From: an uncultured Eubacteriales bacterium
GTDB taxonomy: Bacteria > Bacillota > Clostridia > Peptostreptococcales > Anaerovoracaceae
DNA length: 22,592 nucleotides
Assembly: GCA_902793875.1 (NCBI GenBank)
Contig: CADBFL010000027.1
Span: 1,399 to 23,990, forward strand
Direction: 5' to 3'
Shown here in pieces: positions 6,776 to 14,564 of this stretch. The notes under the pieces were generated by a model. The model saw only the letters and a list, made by a program, of their open reading frames with translations. It was not told the DNA's origin and ran no database searches. The position numbers and the translations under genes were made by a program. Every line of letters begins with the position of its first letter. Positions within the stretch are counted from its first letter, which is position 1.

Positions 6776-8212
6776 ATGGATAATAAGAAATTATCATTTA
6801 TCATACCGGCATACAACTGCGCGGAGTTCATGGATGAAACTATCGGCTCTGTGATCACGCAGCTGCCTGATGACTGCGAACTGGTCATCGTGGATGACGG
6901 ATCGACGGACGAGACGGCGCAGCGCCTGAAGGAACTGGAATCCGGACAGGAGAACATCCGGGTGATGTATGCGGCTCACGGAGGAGCTTCAACTGCAAGG
7001 AACCACGGCCTTGACATGGCGGAGGGCGAATGGGTCGCTTTCATGGACTGCGACGACTGCCTCGTTGAAGGCTTCTTTGAGAAGGCGATGCCTCTTCTTG
7101 ATGAGGAGACCGATCTTTACATCTTCAGTTTTGACCGCGTCGAATTCATGAGGGAAGAAGGCGGCGTGACAAAGGAACGTGTCATTCCTCTCACGGTCGG
7201 TGACTGCACATATCCTATCGTGTCCGATTTCGCGGATAAATACGTGCGGTCGAGGAACCTGCTCGTCTATTCGCCATGCAACAAATTCTACAGAAGGGCC
7301 CTGCTCGATGAAAACGGCATAAGATTCAGAGACGGCATGCCGTTCGGAGAGGACAGGCTGTTCAACTACGACTATCTCATGCGCTGCGGACAGGTAAGGA
7401 CCTCGTCGATCAGGATGTTCAGATACATCCAGAGAAATCCGGACTCAGCATCGAATCGGGCATATCCGGACTATTTCAATACGGTCATGAAGCTTCACAA
7501 AGCCAAGATGGACTGCTTCCTCACTCTTTCGAAGGGAACTACGCAGTCTGAAAAGAGAGCTTTTACGGGCTACGACCTTTCGAAAGAGGTGGGCCGCATG
7601 ATAGACAGATTCCCGGTGCATCCGACTGAAAAGGAAGAGAATCTTCCGCATATAAACAGGCTCCTCTTCGGAGAGCCGGACGATACCGGAGGAAGATACG
7701 ATGTCCTCATCGTTCTCGGAAGCAACAACTGCGCATACAGGGCAGAAAAAGCCCTCGAGGCGGCGGGCGGCGATCCGGATACTGTATTTCTGGTGACAGG
7801 AGGCAACGAACACAAAAAGGGAACTCTTTCCGAGGCCGTGTTCATGGCGGAATATCTCAGAGAAAGAGGCGTCCCGGACAGCAGGATACTGCTCGAGGAA
7901 GAGGCTGAGAATACATTCCGTAATCTTAAACTATCAGCTAAGATGATCGATGCGGCAGTGAGAACGGGGATACTCCAGCGCGAAGCGAAAGCTCTTCGCA
8001 TCGGCATAGTGACGGCAGGCTTCCACGTGCCCCGGACCAGGGCGATGACGCGGACCATCCCGTGGTACGCTGACAAGAATGTCGTGTTCATACCTGCGTA
8101 CGGCGCTCATACGAGACCTGACAACTGGTTCTCAGATTCCAAGGGCAAAAGCATATGCCTCGGAGAGATAGCAAAATGCTGCTGCGTCGGAACGGAAAGT
8201 GCAGGGGAATAG
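6776..8212 (+). CDS. Glycosyltransferase family 2 fused to a YdcF-like (DUF218) domain
   Basis: 478 aa from ATG 6776, chosen because AGGGG at 6765-6769 sits 6 nt upstream; an in-frame ATG at 6752 is less well placed. Residues 1 to about 230 are a GT-A glycosyltransferase: FIIPAYN, VDDGST with D40-D41, ARNHGLDMAEGEWVAFMDCD with the metal-binding DCDD at 91-94, and GEDRLFNYDYL. Residues about 305-478 are a DUF218/YdcF domain: DVLIVLGSNNCAYRAEKAL, VFLVTGG, EEEAENTFRNLKLS, and GIVTAGFHVPRTRAM. DUF218 proteins of the SanA/ElyC type affect envelope polymer synthesis. The fusion suggests transfer of a sugar in cell-surface glycan assembly, with the DUF218 part perhaps acting on the lipid carrier. 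No membrane helices are evident. The substrate is unknown. Confidence 0.85.
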   Translation: MDNKKLSFIIPAYNCAEFMDETIGSVITQLPDDCELVIVDDGSTDETAQRLKELESGQENIRVMYAAHGGASTARNHGLDMAEGEWVAFMDCDDCLVEGFFEKAMPLLDEETDLYIFSFDRVEFMREEGGVTKERVIPLTVGDCTYPIVSDFADKYVRSRNLLVYSPCNKFYRRALLDENGIRFRDGMPFGEDRLFNYDYLMRCGQVRTSSIRMFRYIQRNPDSASNRAYPDYFNTVMKLHKAKMDCFLTLSKGTTQSEKRAFTGYDLSKEVGRMIDRFPVHPTEKEENLPHINRLLFGEPDDTGGRYDVLIVLGSNNCAYRAEKALEAAGGDPDTVFLVTGGNEHKKGTLSEAVFMAEYLRERGVPDSRILLEEEAENTFRNLKLSAKMIDAAVRTGILQREAKALRIGIVTAGFHVPRTRAMTRTIPWYADKNVVFIPAYGAHTRPDNWFSDSKGKSICLGEIAKCCCVGTESAGE

Positions 8213-8214
8213 CC

Positions 8215-8337
8215 ATGGAAGAAAAGAAAACCGGCGGACTGGCACAATTCAGGCGCATGGGAGACCTCAGGAAGCTTGCAAAGAGCGTTGAATACCAGTA
8301 TATACTCGATCTGAATTATACAAGATTCACTTTCTGA
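8215..8337 (+). pseudogene. Internally deleted copy of the MATE/HATPase gene (40-codon remnant)
   Basis: The frame starts at ATG 8215 with GGGGA about 7 nt upstream and ends at TGA 8335. Its first 18 codons (MEEKKTGGLAQFRRMGDL) align with the first 18 of the MATE fusion gene (MEDGISKRLAKYRRMGAL). Its last 23 (LRKLAKSVEYQYIL… to RFTF) match that gene's C-terminus at 20 of 23 positions. About 575 codons are missing, in frame. CTCAG occurs at both edges of the corresponding region in the full gene, so deletion between short direct repeats is likely. It begins 2 nt after the glycosyltransferase stop. A 40-aa peptide could still be made. Confidence 0.8.
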
Positions 8338-8354
8338 CGGATTTGGGTTATTAT
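8326..8354 (+). promoter_or_regulatory. Possible promoter for the sigma-factor gene
   Basis: TTCACT at 8326-8331 and TATTAT at 8349-8354 are separated by 17 bp (4/6 and 5/6 matches to the vegetative consensus). The predicted start at about 8361 gives a 30-nt leader with the AGAAGGA ribosome site. The -35 lies in the last codons of the MATE remnant. Confidence 0.4.
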
Positions 8355-8390
8355 AGTAGGGTCAGAATGGTTTAGAAGAAGGAATATTAC

Positions 8391-8921
8391 ATGGCCAGAA
8401 TACTGAAATTCGAGCCTGCGAAGGATACCGCAAAAAAACCGGACTTCGATCAGGTCTACGAAGAAAACTACGACAAGGTTTACAAGTACACATATACGAT
8501 ACTCCTCAACAAGGAAGATACCGAGGATGTCGTCAGCAATACTTTTATGGCGGCCTATGCGGCTTATGACAGATACGACCCGGAGCGCGCTTCGCTTGCC
8601 ACCTGGCTCATGAGGATAGCCCATAACGAGGCGATCAATCTGGTGAGATCGGCTGCTTATTCCAAGCGTTCGGAAATGCCCGAATACTACGAGGTGCCTG
8701 ACAGCTCGGATGATTCGGTCAAAGGGCTTGAAGACAGGGACTCGGTGCTCTACCTCTACTCAAAGCTGAGCGCGGCCGAGAGGGAGTTCCTCAACATGAG
8801 ATACGCGATGCAGATGAAGGACTCCGAGGTCGCGGAGACCCTCGGACTTCCCGTAAAAACGGTCAACAAGCGGTACCAGAGGCTGCTCGTCAAATGCAGG
8901 GAGATACTCGAAAAAAGATGA
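8391..8921 (+). CDS. ECF-like RNA polymerase sigma factor
   Basis: 176 aa. Region 2 spans about residues 19-88: YEENYDKVYKYTYTIL, EDTEDVVSNTFMAAY (the usual -10 recognition helix), and LATWLMRIAHNEAINLVR. Region 4 spans about 120-175: LSAAEREFLNMRY, then the helix-turn-helix MKDSEVAETLGLPVKTVNKR and a C-terminal LLVKCREILEK. A two-domain protein of this size without region 3 is typical of the ECF class. The start ATG has AGAAGGA 8 nt upstream. No anti-sigma gene follows; the next gene is the precursor peptide 46 nt downstream, so this factor probably controls the peptide locus and perhaps itself. The degenerate HATPase domain upstream is RsbW-like, but a link to this factor would be speculation. 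Confidence 0.88.
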   Translation: MARILKFEPAKDTAKKPDFDQVYEENYDKVYKYTYTILLNKEDTEDVVSNTFMAAYAAYDRYDPERASLATWLMRIAHNEAINLVRSAAYSKRSEMPEYYEVPDSSDDSVKGLEDRDSVLYLYSKLSAAEREFLNMRYAMQMKDSEVAETLGLPVKTVNKRYQRLLVKCREILEKR

Positions 8922-8946
8922 TGTCTCCTCGCTGAACGCTTGTCCG

Positions 8947-8952
8947 TATAAT
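8947..8952 (+). promoter_or_regulatory. Consensus -10 hexamer before the precursor gene
   Basis: A perfect TATAAT without a recognisable -35. Transcription from it would begin at about 8959, inside the GGAGG ribosome site (8957-8961), so it is either not functional or makes an almost leaderless message. Confidence 0.25.
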
Positions 8953-8967
8953 AAGTGGAGGTTGGAC

Positions 8968-9183
8968 ATGGCTATTACAGAAAAGAAAATTGAAGAAATG
9001 CTGAGGAATACGGTGTTCACTGACAGCGCGCACAAGGAGGCTGTCAGGAAGAAGCTGCATGAAGGCATCGTGGAGCTCGACAAGGATGAGCTCGCGATGG
9101 TCGCGGGCGGAGTCGATTTCATCGGGGATTTCCGTCTGATCGATGAGGATCAGGATAGCTGGCTCATGCGGGGGAAAGTATGA
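8968..9183 (+). CDS. Double-glycine leader precursor peptide (NHLM/bacteriocin type)
   Basis: 71 aa from ATG 8968, chosen because GGAGG (8957-8961) lies 6 nt upstream; an upstream TTG at 8962 would fall too close. Residues 1-48 form a helical, charged leader ending LDKDELAMVAGG (37-48), the LSDDEL..VAGG pattern cut by C39 peptidase domains after Gly-Gly. The predicted core (49-71, 23 aa) begins VDFIGDF and ends MRGKV. It is acidic (6 Asp/Glu against 3 Arg/Lys), has one Trp, one Ser, no Cys and no Thr, so lanthionine or sactipeptide cross-links of the usual kind cannot form. The stop overlaps the next start (ATGA), so the peptide and the HExxH protein are translationally coupled. The exporters of the NHLM class downstream fit it as substrate. 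Confidence 0.82.
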   Translation: MAITEKKIEEMLRNTVFTDSAHKEAVRKKLHEGIVELDKDELAMVAGGVDFIGDFRLIDEDQDSWLMRGKV

Positions 9184-10115
9184 GATCGCCGATCGCAGAG
9201 CTGGCTGAGACATATCCGCAGCTTTATCTCGATCCTGACAGATGCAGCATCGATGAATACAAAGCAGCCGTGCTTTCCGGAGACAGGCCTCGAAGCGAGA
9301 GCCTGTCTCACTTTGCATGCGACGGACGCGACACGGCAGAGCGCATAATGACTCCCGCGGGAGAGGCTCTCGTCGTAACGATCTTCGACAGGCGTGATTT
9401 CGAGACCTTCGTGCGATGCATGATGGCGGCAAAGGAAGGTCCTGAAAAACCCGTGCCCGCCACTATGGGAGCATCCACGCTGACCGCGTTCAACTGGCCC
9501 AGGATATTCGCCCGCAGGGACGCCTTCCTGAAAGAGCAGCGCGAAGCGGGTGTGGAAAATCCGGACTGGGGAGCCGAATTCAGACGCTTCACCTCAGTGA
9601 AGGATAATTACATCGATACTTTCATAGTGCTCTCGCGCGGACCGTACAGCAATGTATCTGCAGAAGCGGTGTCTTCGGCATCCGGGATACAGATGAGCGA
9701 AGAGGAATGGATCGAAAAGTCCGGCGAGATAAGAAAGTATCACGAGCTGACCCATTTCGTATGCAGAAAGCTCAGACCTGACATGATCGACGCCGTGTGG
9801 GACGAGCTTGTCGCGGACGCGGCAGGCATTTACGCCGCCTTCGGACGCTTCGACCGGAAAACGGAAGAGCTTTTCCTCGGCATAAGCGACGGGAGATACA
9901 TCGGCGGCAGGCTTGAGAACTACCTCGGGGAGGACGAAGACATCGACGCCCTTTCGCAGCGGATCAGCGCGGTGCTGCAGGAATTCGCGGCCACAGCCGA
10001 TCAGTCGTCAGGAAGCGATGTGTTCGGCTTCATGACGGCGCTTGAGGACAGACAGGGCGAACTGTGGAAACAGGCGCGAAAACGAGCCCGGAAGGCAGTC
10101 AAAAACTCCCGCTGA
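9180..10115 (+). CDS. HExxH-motif putative metallohydrolase, coupled to the precursor peptide
   Basis: 311 aa, soluble, without signal peptide or membrane helices. KYHELTHFVCRKL carries HELTH at 188-192, the zinc-peptidase HExxH pattern, and WDELVADAAGIYAAFG follows with E209 in an ExxxD arrangement like the third zinc ligand of gluzincin peptidases. The N-terminal half (about 1-160) is of unknown type. The gene overlaps the precursor by 4 nt and ends in an intrinsic terminator whose stem begins at its stop codon. Such a partner could trim, modify, chaperone or neutralise the peptide. A proteolytic role is inferred only from the motif. I do not recognise a named family with certainty. Confidence 0.75.
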   Translation: MRSPIAELAETYPQLYLDPDRCSIDEYKAAVLSGDRPRSESLSHFACDGRDTAERIMTPAGEALVVTIFDRRDFETFVRCMMAAKEGPEKPVPATMGASTLTAFNWPRIFARRDAFLKEQREAGVENPDWGAEFRRFTSVKDNYIDTFIVLSRGPYSNVSAEAVSSASGIQMSEEEWIEKSGEIRKYHELTHFVCRKLRPDMIDAVWDELVADAAGIYAAFGRFDRKTEELFLGISDGRYIGGRLENYLGEDEDIDALSQRISAVLQEFAATADQSSGSDVFGFMTALEDRQGELWKQARKRARKAVKNSR

Positions 10116-10139
10116 GCCTTCAGGTTTCAGCGGTTTTTT
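10109..10139 (+). terminator. Intrinsic terminator after the HExxH gene
   Basis: CCGCTGA (10109-10115) pairs perfectly with TCAGCGG (10127-10133) across an 11-nt loop, followed by six T residues (10134-10139). The stem includes the stop codon of the upstream gene. It separates the sigma/precursor/HExxH unit from the export unit. Confidence 0.85.
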
Positions 10140-10147
10140 GCTATAAT
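10139..10147 (+). promoter_or_regulatory. Extended -10 promoter for the export/peptidase unit
   Basis: TGCTATAAT is a TGn-extended perfect -10 sitting directly on the end of the terminator U-tract. A weak -35 (TTCAGG, 10119-10124) is 17 bp upstream. Transcription would begin at about 10154. The leader holds a GC-rich hairpin (CGGCC 10185-10189 with GGCCG 10197-10201) and a 14-codon open frame (10170-10214) that ends in the ribosome site. Confidence 0.55.
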
Positions 10148-10218
10148 AATGTGTTGTGAAAGAGATGTGATGACTATTGGGACGCGGCCGCGCGCCGGCC
10201 GGAACGAAAGGTGAAAAA

Positions 10219-12861
10219 ATGCTTATAACATATCTTCTCAGGAGAGCGCCGGTAGTATGGCTCATTCCGCTGATCATACAGATCGTCTGCTATGTAAAGA
10301 TACTGAAAAAGATGGGCAAGAGGCCCGCTCTGGGCATCGTGCCGGTCCTCGGCGACTGGGAGATGTCCCACGACCTCTTCCGCGGGATGCATACTTTCTG
10401 GAGGGCGGCAGCTGTCTCGGCCTGTCTGTTTGCGACTGCGGCATGGCTCAGGGACGGTGAGTACGCCTTGATGCTCAGGATATCCGCCGTTGCGGTTTAC
10501 GGAGTTTTCCTGGCGCGTCTGTACTGGAGACTGGGCAGGCAGTTCGACAGGAACGTCCTGTTCCGCATCGGCCTCATACTTATGCCGATCATCTTCATGC
10601 CGGCGCTCGCCTTCGGAAAAAGCGCATACCTCGGACCGGTCGATTTCGGCCCTGCGGCGGAGCGCAGCAAAGTCGGCGAAGCGATCAGGAAGCTGATCGC
10701 GGGTCTGATCACCGTTGCCGAAGTGGCTGCGGTGGCGGGCGGATGCTTCGTGCTGGCTACGTTCCTGCATCCGGCCAGGCCGATAGCTCAGCTGATCATT
10801 CAGGACGAACTTGAGAGGATGGGCGAGGTAAAGGCTTCGGACGAGATAGTATCAAGGGAAGACACTCTCGGGAAAGGCTTTGAAAAAACGGTCGCGGCGC
10901 AGAGATCAAGAGACTATTTCTTCCCGGATCATTCCAAAGACAAAAAGGTCGTTGTGATGGCGTACGTCATCGGCTCTGACCTCGAGGATGACAGGGGAAG
11001 CGCAACGGTCAACATCACCCAGATGAAGGACGCCACCGCAAAGGGGGACGGAGTTGATTTCGTCATCCAGGCCGGAGGCTCGGACCGGTGGTTCACCGAT
11101 GGCATAGAAGACTCGTCGGTCGGAAGATACCTCATAAGCGGAGGCAAGCTGACAGAAGAGAAGACTCTGGACGACAGCATGTGCATGTCTGAGCCTGAGA
11201 ACCTTAAAGACTTCATCGTATGGACGAAGGAAAACCACCCTGCCGACAGATACATGCTGGTGCTCTGGGATCACGGCGGCGGATTCATCGCGGGCTACGG
11301 GATAGACGATCTCAACCAGAGAACGGATACGGACTACGGCTCGATGACCGCCTCCGAGATGATCGGGGCGGTGAAGGAATCGGGCGTGAAGTTCGATCTC
11401 ATAGGATGCGACTGCTGCCTGATGCAGAACATAGAATACGCCTACGCCCTTGAGCCCTGCGCCGATTATTATCTGGCCTCGGAAGAGACCGAGCCGGCCT
11501 ACGGGTGGTTCTATACCGACGGATTCGGAAAGCTGGCAGAAGATCCGACGCTCAGCACTGAAGAGCTCGGCCGCATGCTGGTGAGCTCGTACGACCAGCT
11601 CTACAGAGCGATGAATGACGGCAAGCCGCAGCCGGCCAATACTCTTTCGATCGTGGACCTCACTCTCGTAAAACCGGTCTACAGGCAGCTGATGAGCATC
11701 ATGGGCGAGGCCGTCGACAAGATGAAGGACGACCCTGAAGTGTTTGCCAACATCTCGGCGGCAAGAGCGAACTCCTTCAGCTTTTACGACGCCGAACAGA
11801 CTGACCTCGTGAGTTTCGTTACCTCGCTGAAGAAGGCTGACTACAAACAGGAGGTCGCGTCCGATGAAGACCTCGACCGGCTGACAGACGCGATAAAGGC
11901 ATGCGTGGTGTACAGGAACAAGGACGCTGCCGACGGCTGCAACGGCATCGCGGCGGACTTCCCGTATGACAGCATAGATACCTACAGCAGTGAATACGAA
12001 CAGCTGAAGGCCGTCAGATACGGCACTGAAGAGAAGTTCTTCAACAACTTCTGCAGCATAATGGCAAGCCAGCAGATGCGCCAGACGGAAGAGAGCGGCA
12101 GCCTGTTCAACCTGCTGCTGTCATATGACTATTCACAGGAGGACTGGTATGTCGAAGGGTTCGAGAACTACGACACCACCAATCTGTTCATCGACATCCC
12201 TGTAAAGAAGGTCGACGGAGCATACCTGCCTGAACTTCCGGAAAAGACCTGGGATACAGTCCTTTCGGTAAGCACCATGGCGTACATGGTCACGGATGAC
12301 GGCCTGATGTACCTCGGGCGCGAGTTCATTGACGCCGGAGAGTCTGACGGACATCCGCTCATAGGCCTTGACAACCAGTGGGTCGAGCTGAACGGCCATC
12401 TTGCCTGCTATGAAGAGGAGGACCCGCTCGAGACCGATGAGGGCATCGTGTTCAAGGGAACGATGCCGGCGAGACTGAACGACGCGGAGGACATCATCAT
12501 CCATGTGGAGTGGGATCCTGTAAAGGAAGGCTCCGACGAAAACATGACAGGACATGTGACCGGATACAGCAGGGAACGCGACAGAGGACTCTTCTTCATG
12601 AAGAAGGGCCTGGAGCAGTTCAGGACCGGCGACAGGATAGACCTGATGTTCGATGTGTATGACGAAAACGGAAAACTGACGGATTATGTGAGCTACGGCA
12701 AGCCGCTCACGGTGCTGTCCGACGGACAGCTCACGGTGAAAGACGCTGATCTGAAGGAGGGCACGGAGCTCGAGTACTACGGCATACTTACGGACGTATA
12801 TCAGAGAGAACTCATGACCGAGGCGATAAGGGAAAAAATAAGTGGAAGTGAAAGTAAATAA
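10219..12861 (+). CDS. Membrane-anchored clostripain-like (C11) cysteine peptidase
   Basis: 880 aa from ATG 10219, chosen for the AAAGGTGA site 5 nt upstream; an upstream TTG at 10177 would add 14 unlikely residues. Residues about 8-200 hold several hydrophobic helices (VVWLIPLIIQIVCYV, then ones near 60-80, 90-105, 115-135 and 155-185), a DUF5684-like membrane region. The peptidase domain starts near 235 with VVVMAYVIGSDLE, the usual C11 first strand. LVLWDHGGG gives the catalytic His352, and GCDCCLMQNIEYA the catalytic Cys400 in the DxCLM pattern. The C-terminal part (about 640-880) is a beta-rich extension. C11 peptidases cut after Arg or Lys. As the first gene of the export unit it may mature or degrade the peptide outside the membrane; the precursor core has Arg and Lys near its end. 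Confidence 0.85.
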   Translation: MLITYLLRRAPVVWLIPLIIQIVCYVKILKKMGKRPALGIVPVLGDWEMSHDLFRGMHTFWRAAAVSACLFATAAWLRDGEYALMLRISAVAVYGVFLARLYWRLGRQFDRNVLFRIGLILMPIIFMPALAFGKSAYLGPVDFGPAAERSKVGEAIRKLIAGLITVAEVAAVAGGCFVLATFLHPARPIAQLIIQDELERMGEVKASDEIVSREDTLGKGFEKTVAAQRSRDYFFPDHSKDKKVVVMAYVIGSDLEDDRGSATVNITQMKDATAKGDGVDFVIQAGGSDRWFTDGIEDSSVGRYLISGGKLTEEKTLDDSMCMSEPENLKDFIVWTKENHPADRYMLVLWDHGGGFIAGYGIDDLNQRTDTDYGSMTASEMIGAVKESGVKFDLIGCDCCLMQNIEYAYALEPCADYYLASEETEPAYGWFYTDGFGKLAEDPTLSTEELGRMLVSSYDQLYRAMNDGKPQPANTLSIVDLTLVKPVYRQLMSIMGEAVDKMKDDPEVFANISAARANSFSFYDAEQTDLVSFVTSLKKADYKQEVASDEDLDRLTDAIKACVVYRNKDAADGCNGIAADFPYDSIDTYSSEYEQLKAVRYGTEEKFFNNFCSIMASQQMRQTEESGSLFNLLLSYDYSQEDWYVEGFENYDTTNLFIDIPVKKVDGAYLPELPEKTWDTVLSVSTMAYMVTDDGLMYLGREFIDAGESDGHPLIGLDNQWVELNGHLACYEEEDPLETDEGIVFKGTMPARLNDAEDIIIHVEWDPVKEGSDENMTGHVTGYSRERDRGLFFMKKGLEQFRTGDRIDLMFDVYDENGKLTDYVSYGKPLTVLSDGQLTVKDADLKEGTELEYYGILTDVYQRELMTEAIREKISGSESK

Positions 12862-13408
12862 TACGGAAGAGCAGAGAAAAATAAGAAAGTCGGAGATGAC
12901 TCTGGTGATCGTGGGCACGGGCATCATGATGTTCGGAGCGTGGGCTGCCATCAAGGTGTTCAGCATGATACTGCTCAGAACGAACGAGACCGTCGCAGAG
13001 ATGCGGGAGCTGATGTTCTACGAAAATCCTTACACCGATAAGGAGATCATGATCACGATAATCATTCTCGCTGCGCTCTATGTACTGATAGAACTGGGCG
13101 TAAGAGTATTTGTCGGAAGAGCGGCCATAGCCGAGGGACGCGGCGCGCGCTCGGGCAGATTATATATCGTGTTTGCCTTCATGCTGATACTGGCGGCGCT
13201 TCTGTCGGTCCTTTTCGACCTGGGCGTGATGATCAACGACTTTACGGGGGACAGCGGCACCGGAGAGCTGACGCGCCGGAGCGCGGGGACATCCTTCGTC
13301 ATCGATCTGACATCGCTGGTGATGATGATAGAGATGATGGCAGCCGCGTTCAGGGTAAAAAGATACAGAAAAAAGGTGAAAAACACGGAGGACGCACATG
13401 CAGCTTGA
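12842..13408 (+). CDS. Four-helix membrane protein of unknown function
   Basis: 188 aa with a GTG start at 12842, supported by AAGGGA 8 nt upstream; the gene overlaps the C11 gene by 20 nt. Four membrane segments are visible: around residues 20-45 (LVIVGTGIMMFGAWAA), 65-85 (IMITIIILAALYVLIELGV), 100-125 (LYIVFAFMLILAALLSVLF) and 145-170 (FVIDLTSLVMMIEMMAAAF), with a basic C-terminal tail (RVKRYRKKVK). No known motif was recognised. Its position inside the operon suggests a partner of the exporter or an immunity protein; that is inference only. Confidence 0.75.
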   Translation: MEVKVNNTEEQRKIRKSEMTLVIVGTGIMMFGAWAAIKVFSMILLRTNETVAEMRELMFYENPYTDKEIMITIIILAALYVLIELGVRVFVGRAAIAEGRGARSGRLYIVFAFMLILAALLSVLFDLGVMINDFTGDSGTGELTRRSAGTSFVIDLTSLVMMIEMMAAAFRVKRYRKKVKNTEDAHAA

Positions 13409-14564
13409 TTTTCATTATTACGCTACATACTGCGCCGCCGCTCTGGCCGGATACGCGCATGAAGAGAGCCTCGAGATCGCCTACAGCGCGCAGTTCGTGG
13501 ACTGCTGCACCAGGACGCTGCTTTCCAAGATAGGAGGACCGCCTTCGGCTGCCACCACTCAGCTTTCGCTCGAGATGATGGAGGCGGACACGGATCCGGT
13601 GGGACTTCAGGACATAACAAGGATATGGGCGTCGTTCCACTTCCTTCCAGGCAACCTGCATGCGGAAAAGAAAGGGTGCAGCAAACGCTATCTCAATAAA
13701 TACCGCCTGATATGCGACACTAACGGAGAGCTTCTGACAGATACCGTCGAACTCGCCAGAGGCAAGGGCACTGCCGCTGCGGGAGTTGCGATGCACGTGC
13801 TGGCGGACACATGGGCACATCGCTATTTCGCGGGCACTCCTTCTCTTGTTATCAACAACACGAGCTTCTACTTTTACGAACTGGTGCCGGATGGCAGCGG
13901 CTTCACGGAAAGGGAGATAAAATTCAACCATAATCCGGGAAGCCCCGATGATCCGGAGAAGGGGATCTACACAAACAGCATCTACCAGGGAGATGAAAGC
14001 GCGATAATGAACCTCGGACACGGCAGATGCGGGCATTTCCCCGACTACAGTTTCGCAAGATACAGATACATGCCGGCCTGGGCCGAATACCGCGAGGTGA
14101 TCAAGGACAATCCGCGGGATTACATGCATGCTTTCTGCCAGATGATCTACGCTCTGAAATGCCTGAGGGATCCGGGCGGGCACTTTGAGACCGGCCGTTA
14201 TGCGACCGAAGAGGTCGAACCGTGGGCGCAGACCATAGGCCGCATACTGCAGATAAGACAGACGGATGCATCGGCGCAGTGGAAGGAGCTGGGAGAGAAG
14301 ATAACGGGTCAGACCATTCCGGATTTTGATATCGAAAAGTATCAGAAGGAATACATGGACGCCCCTGACAAAAAGCATTACACGACATTTCTGGGAGAGT
14401 TCATCCTCGCCGCTCTGGCTCAGAAGAGCATGGTGACGAACAGGATATTCAGGTCCGGAAGCAAACTTGCGGGCTATTCGGTCGACTACGGCAAGAGGGG
14501 CTTCAGGGGCATGAAGGATTTCAAGAGACTGGCGAAACAGGCGGAGGAGAAAAAAGGAGAATGA
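13398..14564 (+). CDS. DUF6765-family protein with HxxxDxxxH motif
   Basis: 388 aa. The start MQLDFHYYATYCAAALAGYA and the following SAQFVD block are typical of DUF6765 proteins. AMHVLADTWAHRYFAG at 131-146 places H133, D137 and H141 in an HxxxDxxxH array like that of zinc-dependent phospholipase C and S1/P1-type enzymes, so a metal-dependent hydrolase is possible. No signal peptide or membrane helix is obvious. The ATG at 13398 has CGGAGGA 5 nt upstream and lies inside the end of the previous gene (11-nt overlap). The 3' end overlaps the next gene as ATGA. Function is not known; the enzyme reading rests only on the motif. Confidence 0.75.
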   Translation: MQLDFHYYATYCAAALAGYAHEESLEIAYSAQFVDCCTRTLLSKIGGPPSAATTQLSLEMMEADTDPVGLQDITRIWASFHFLPGNLHAEKKGCSKRYLNKYRLICDTNGELLTDTVELARGKGTAAAGVAMHVLADTWAHRYFAGTPSLVINNTSFYFYELVPDGSGFTEREIKFNHNPGSPDDPEKGIYTNSIYQGDESAIMNLGHGRCGHFPDYSFARYRYMPAWAEYREVIKDNPRDYMHAFCQMIYALKCLRDPGGHFETGRYATEEVEPWAQTIGRILQIRQTDASAQWKELGEKITGQTIPDFDIEKYQKEYMDAPDKKHYTTFLGEFILAALAQKSMVTNRIFRSGSKLAGYSVDYGKRGFRGMKDFKRLAKQAEEKKGE

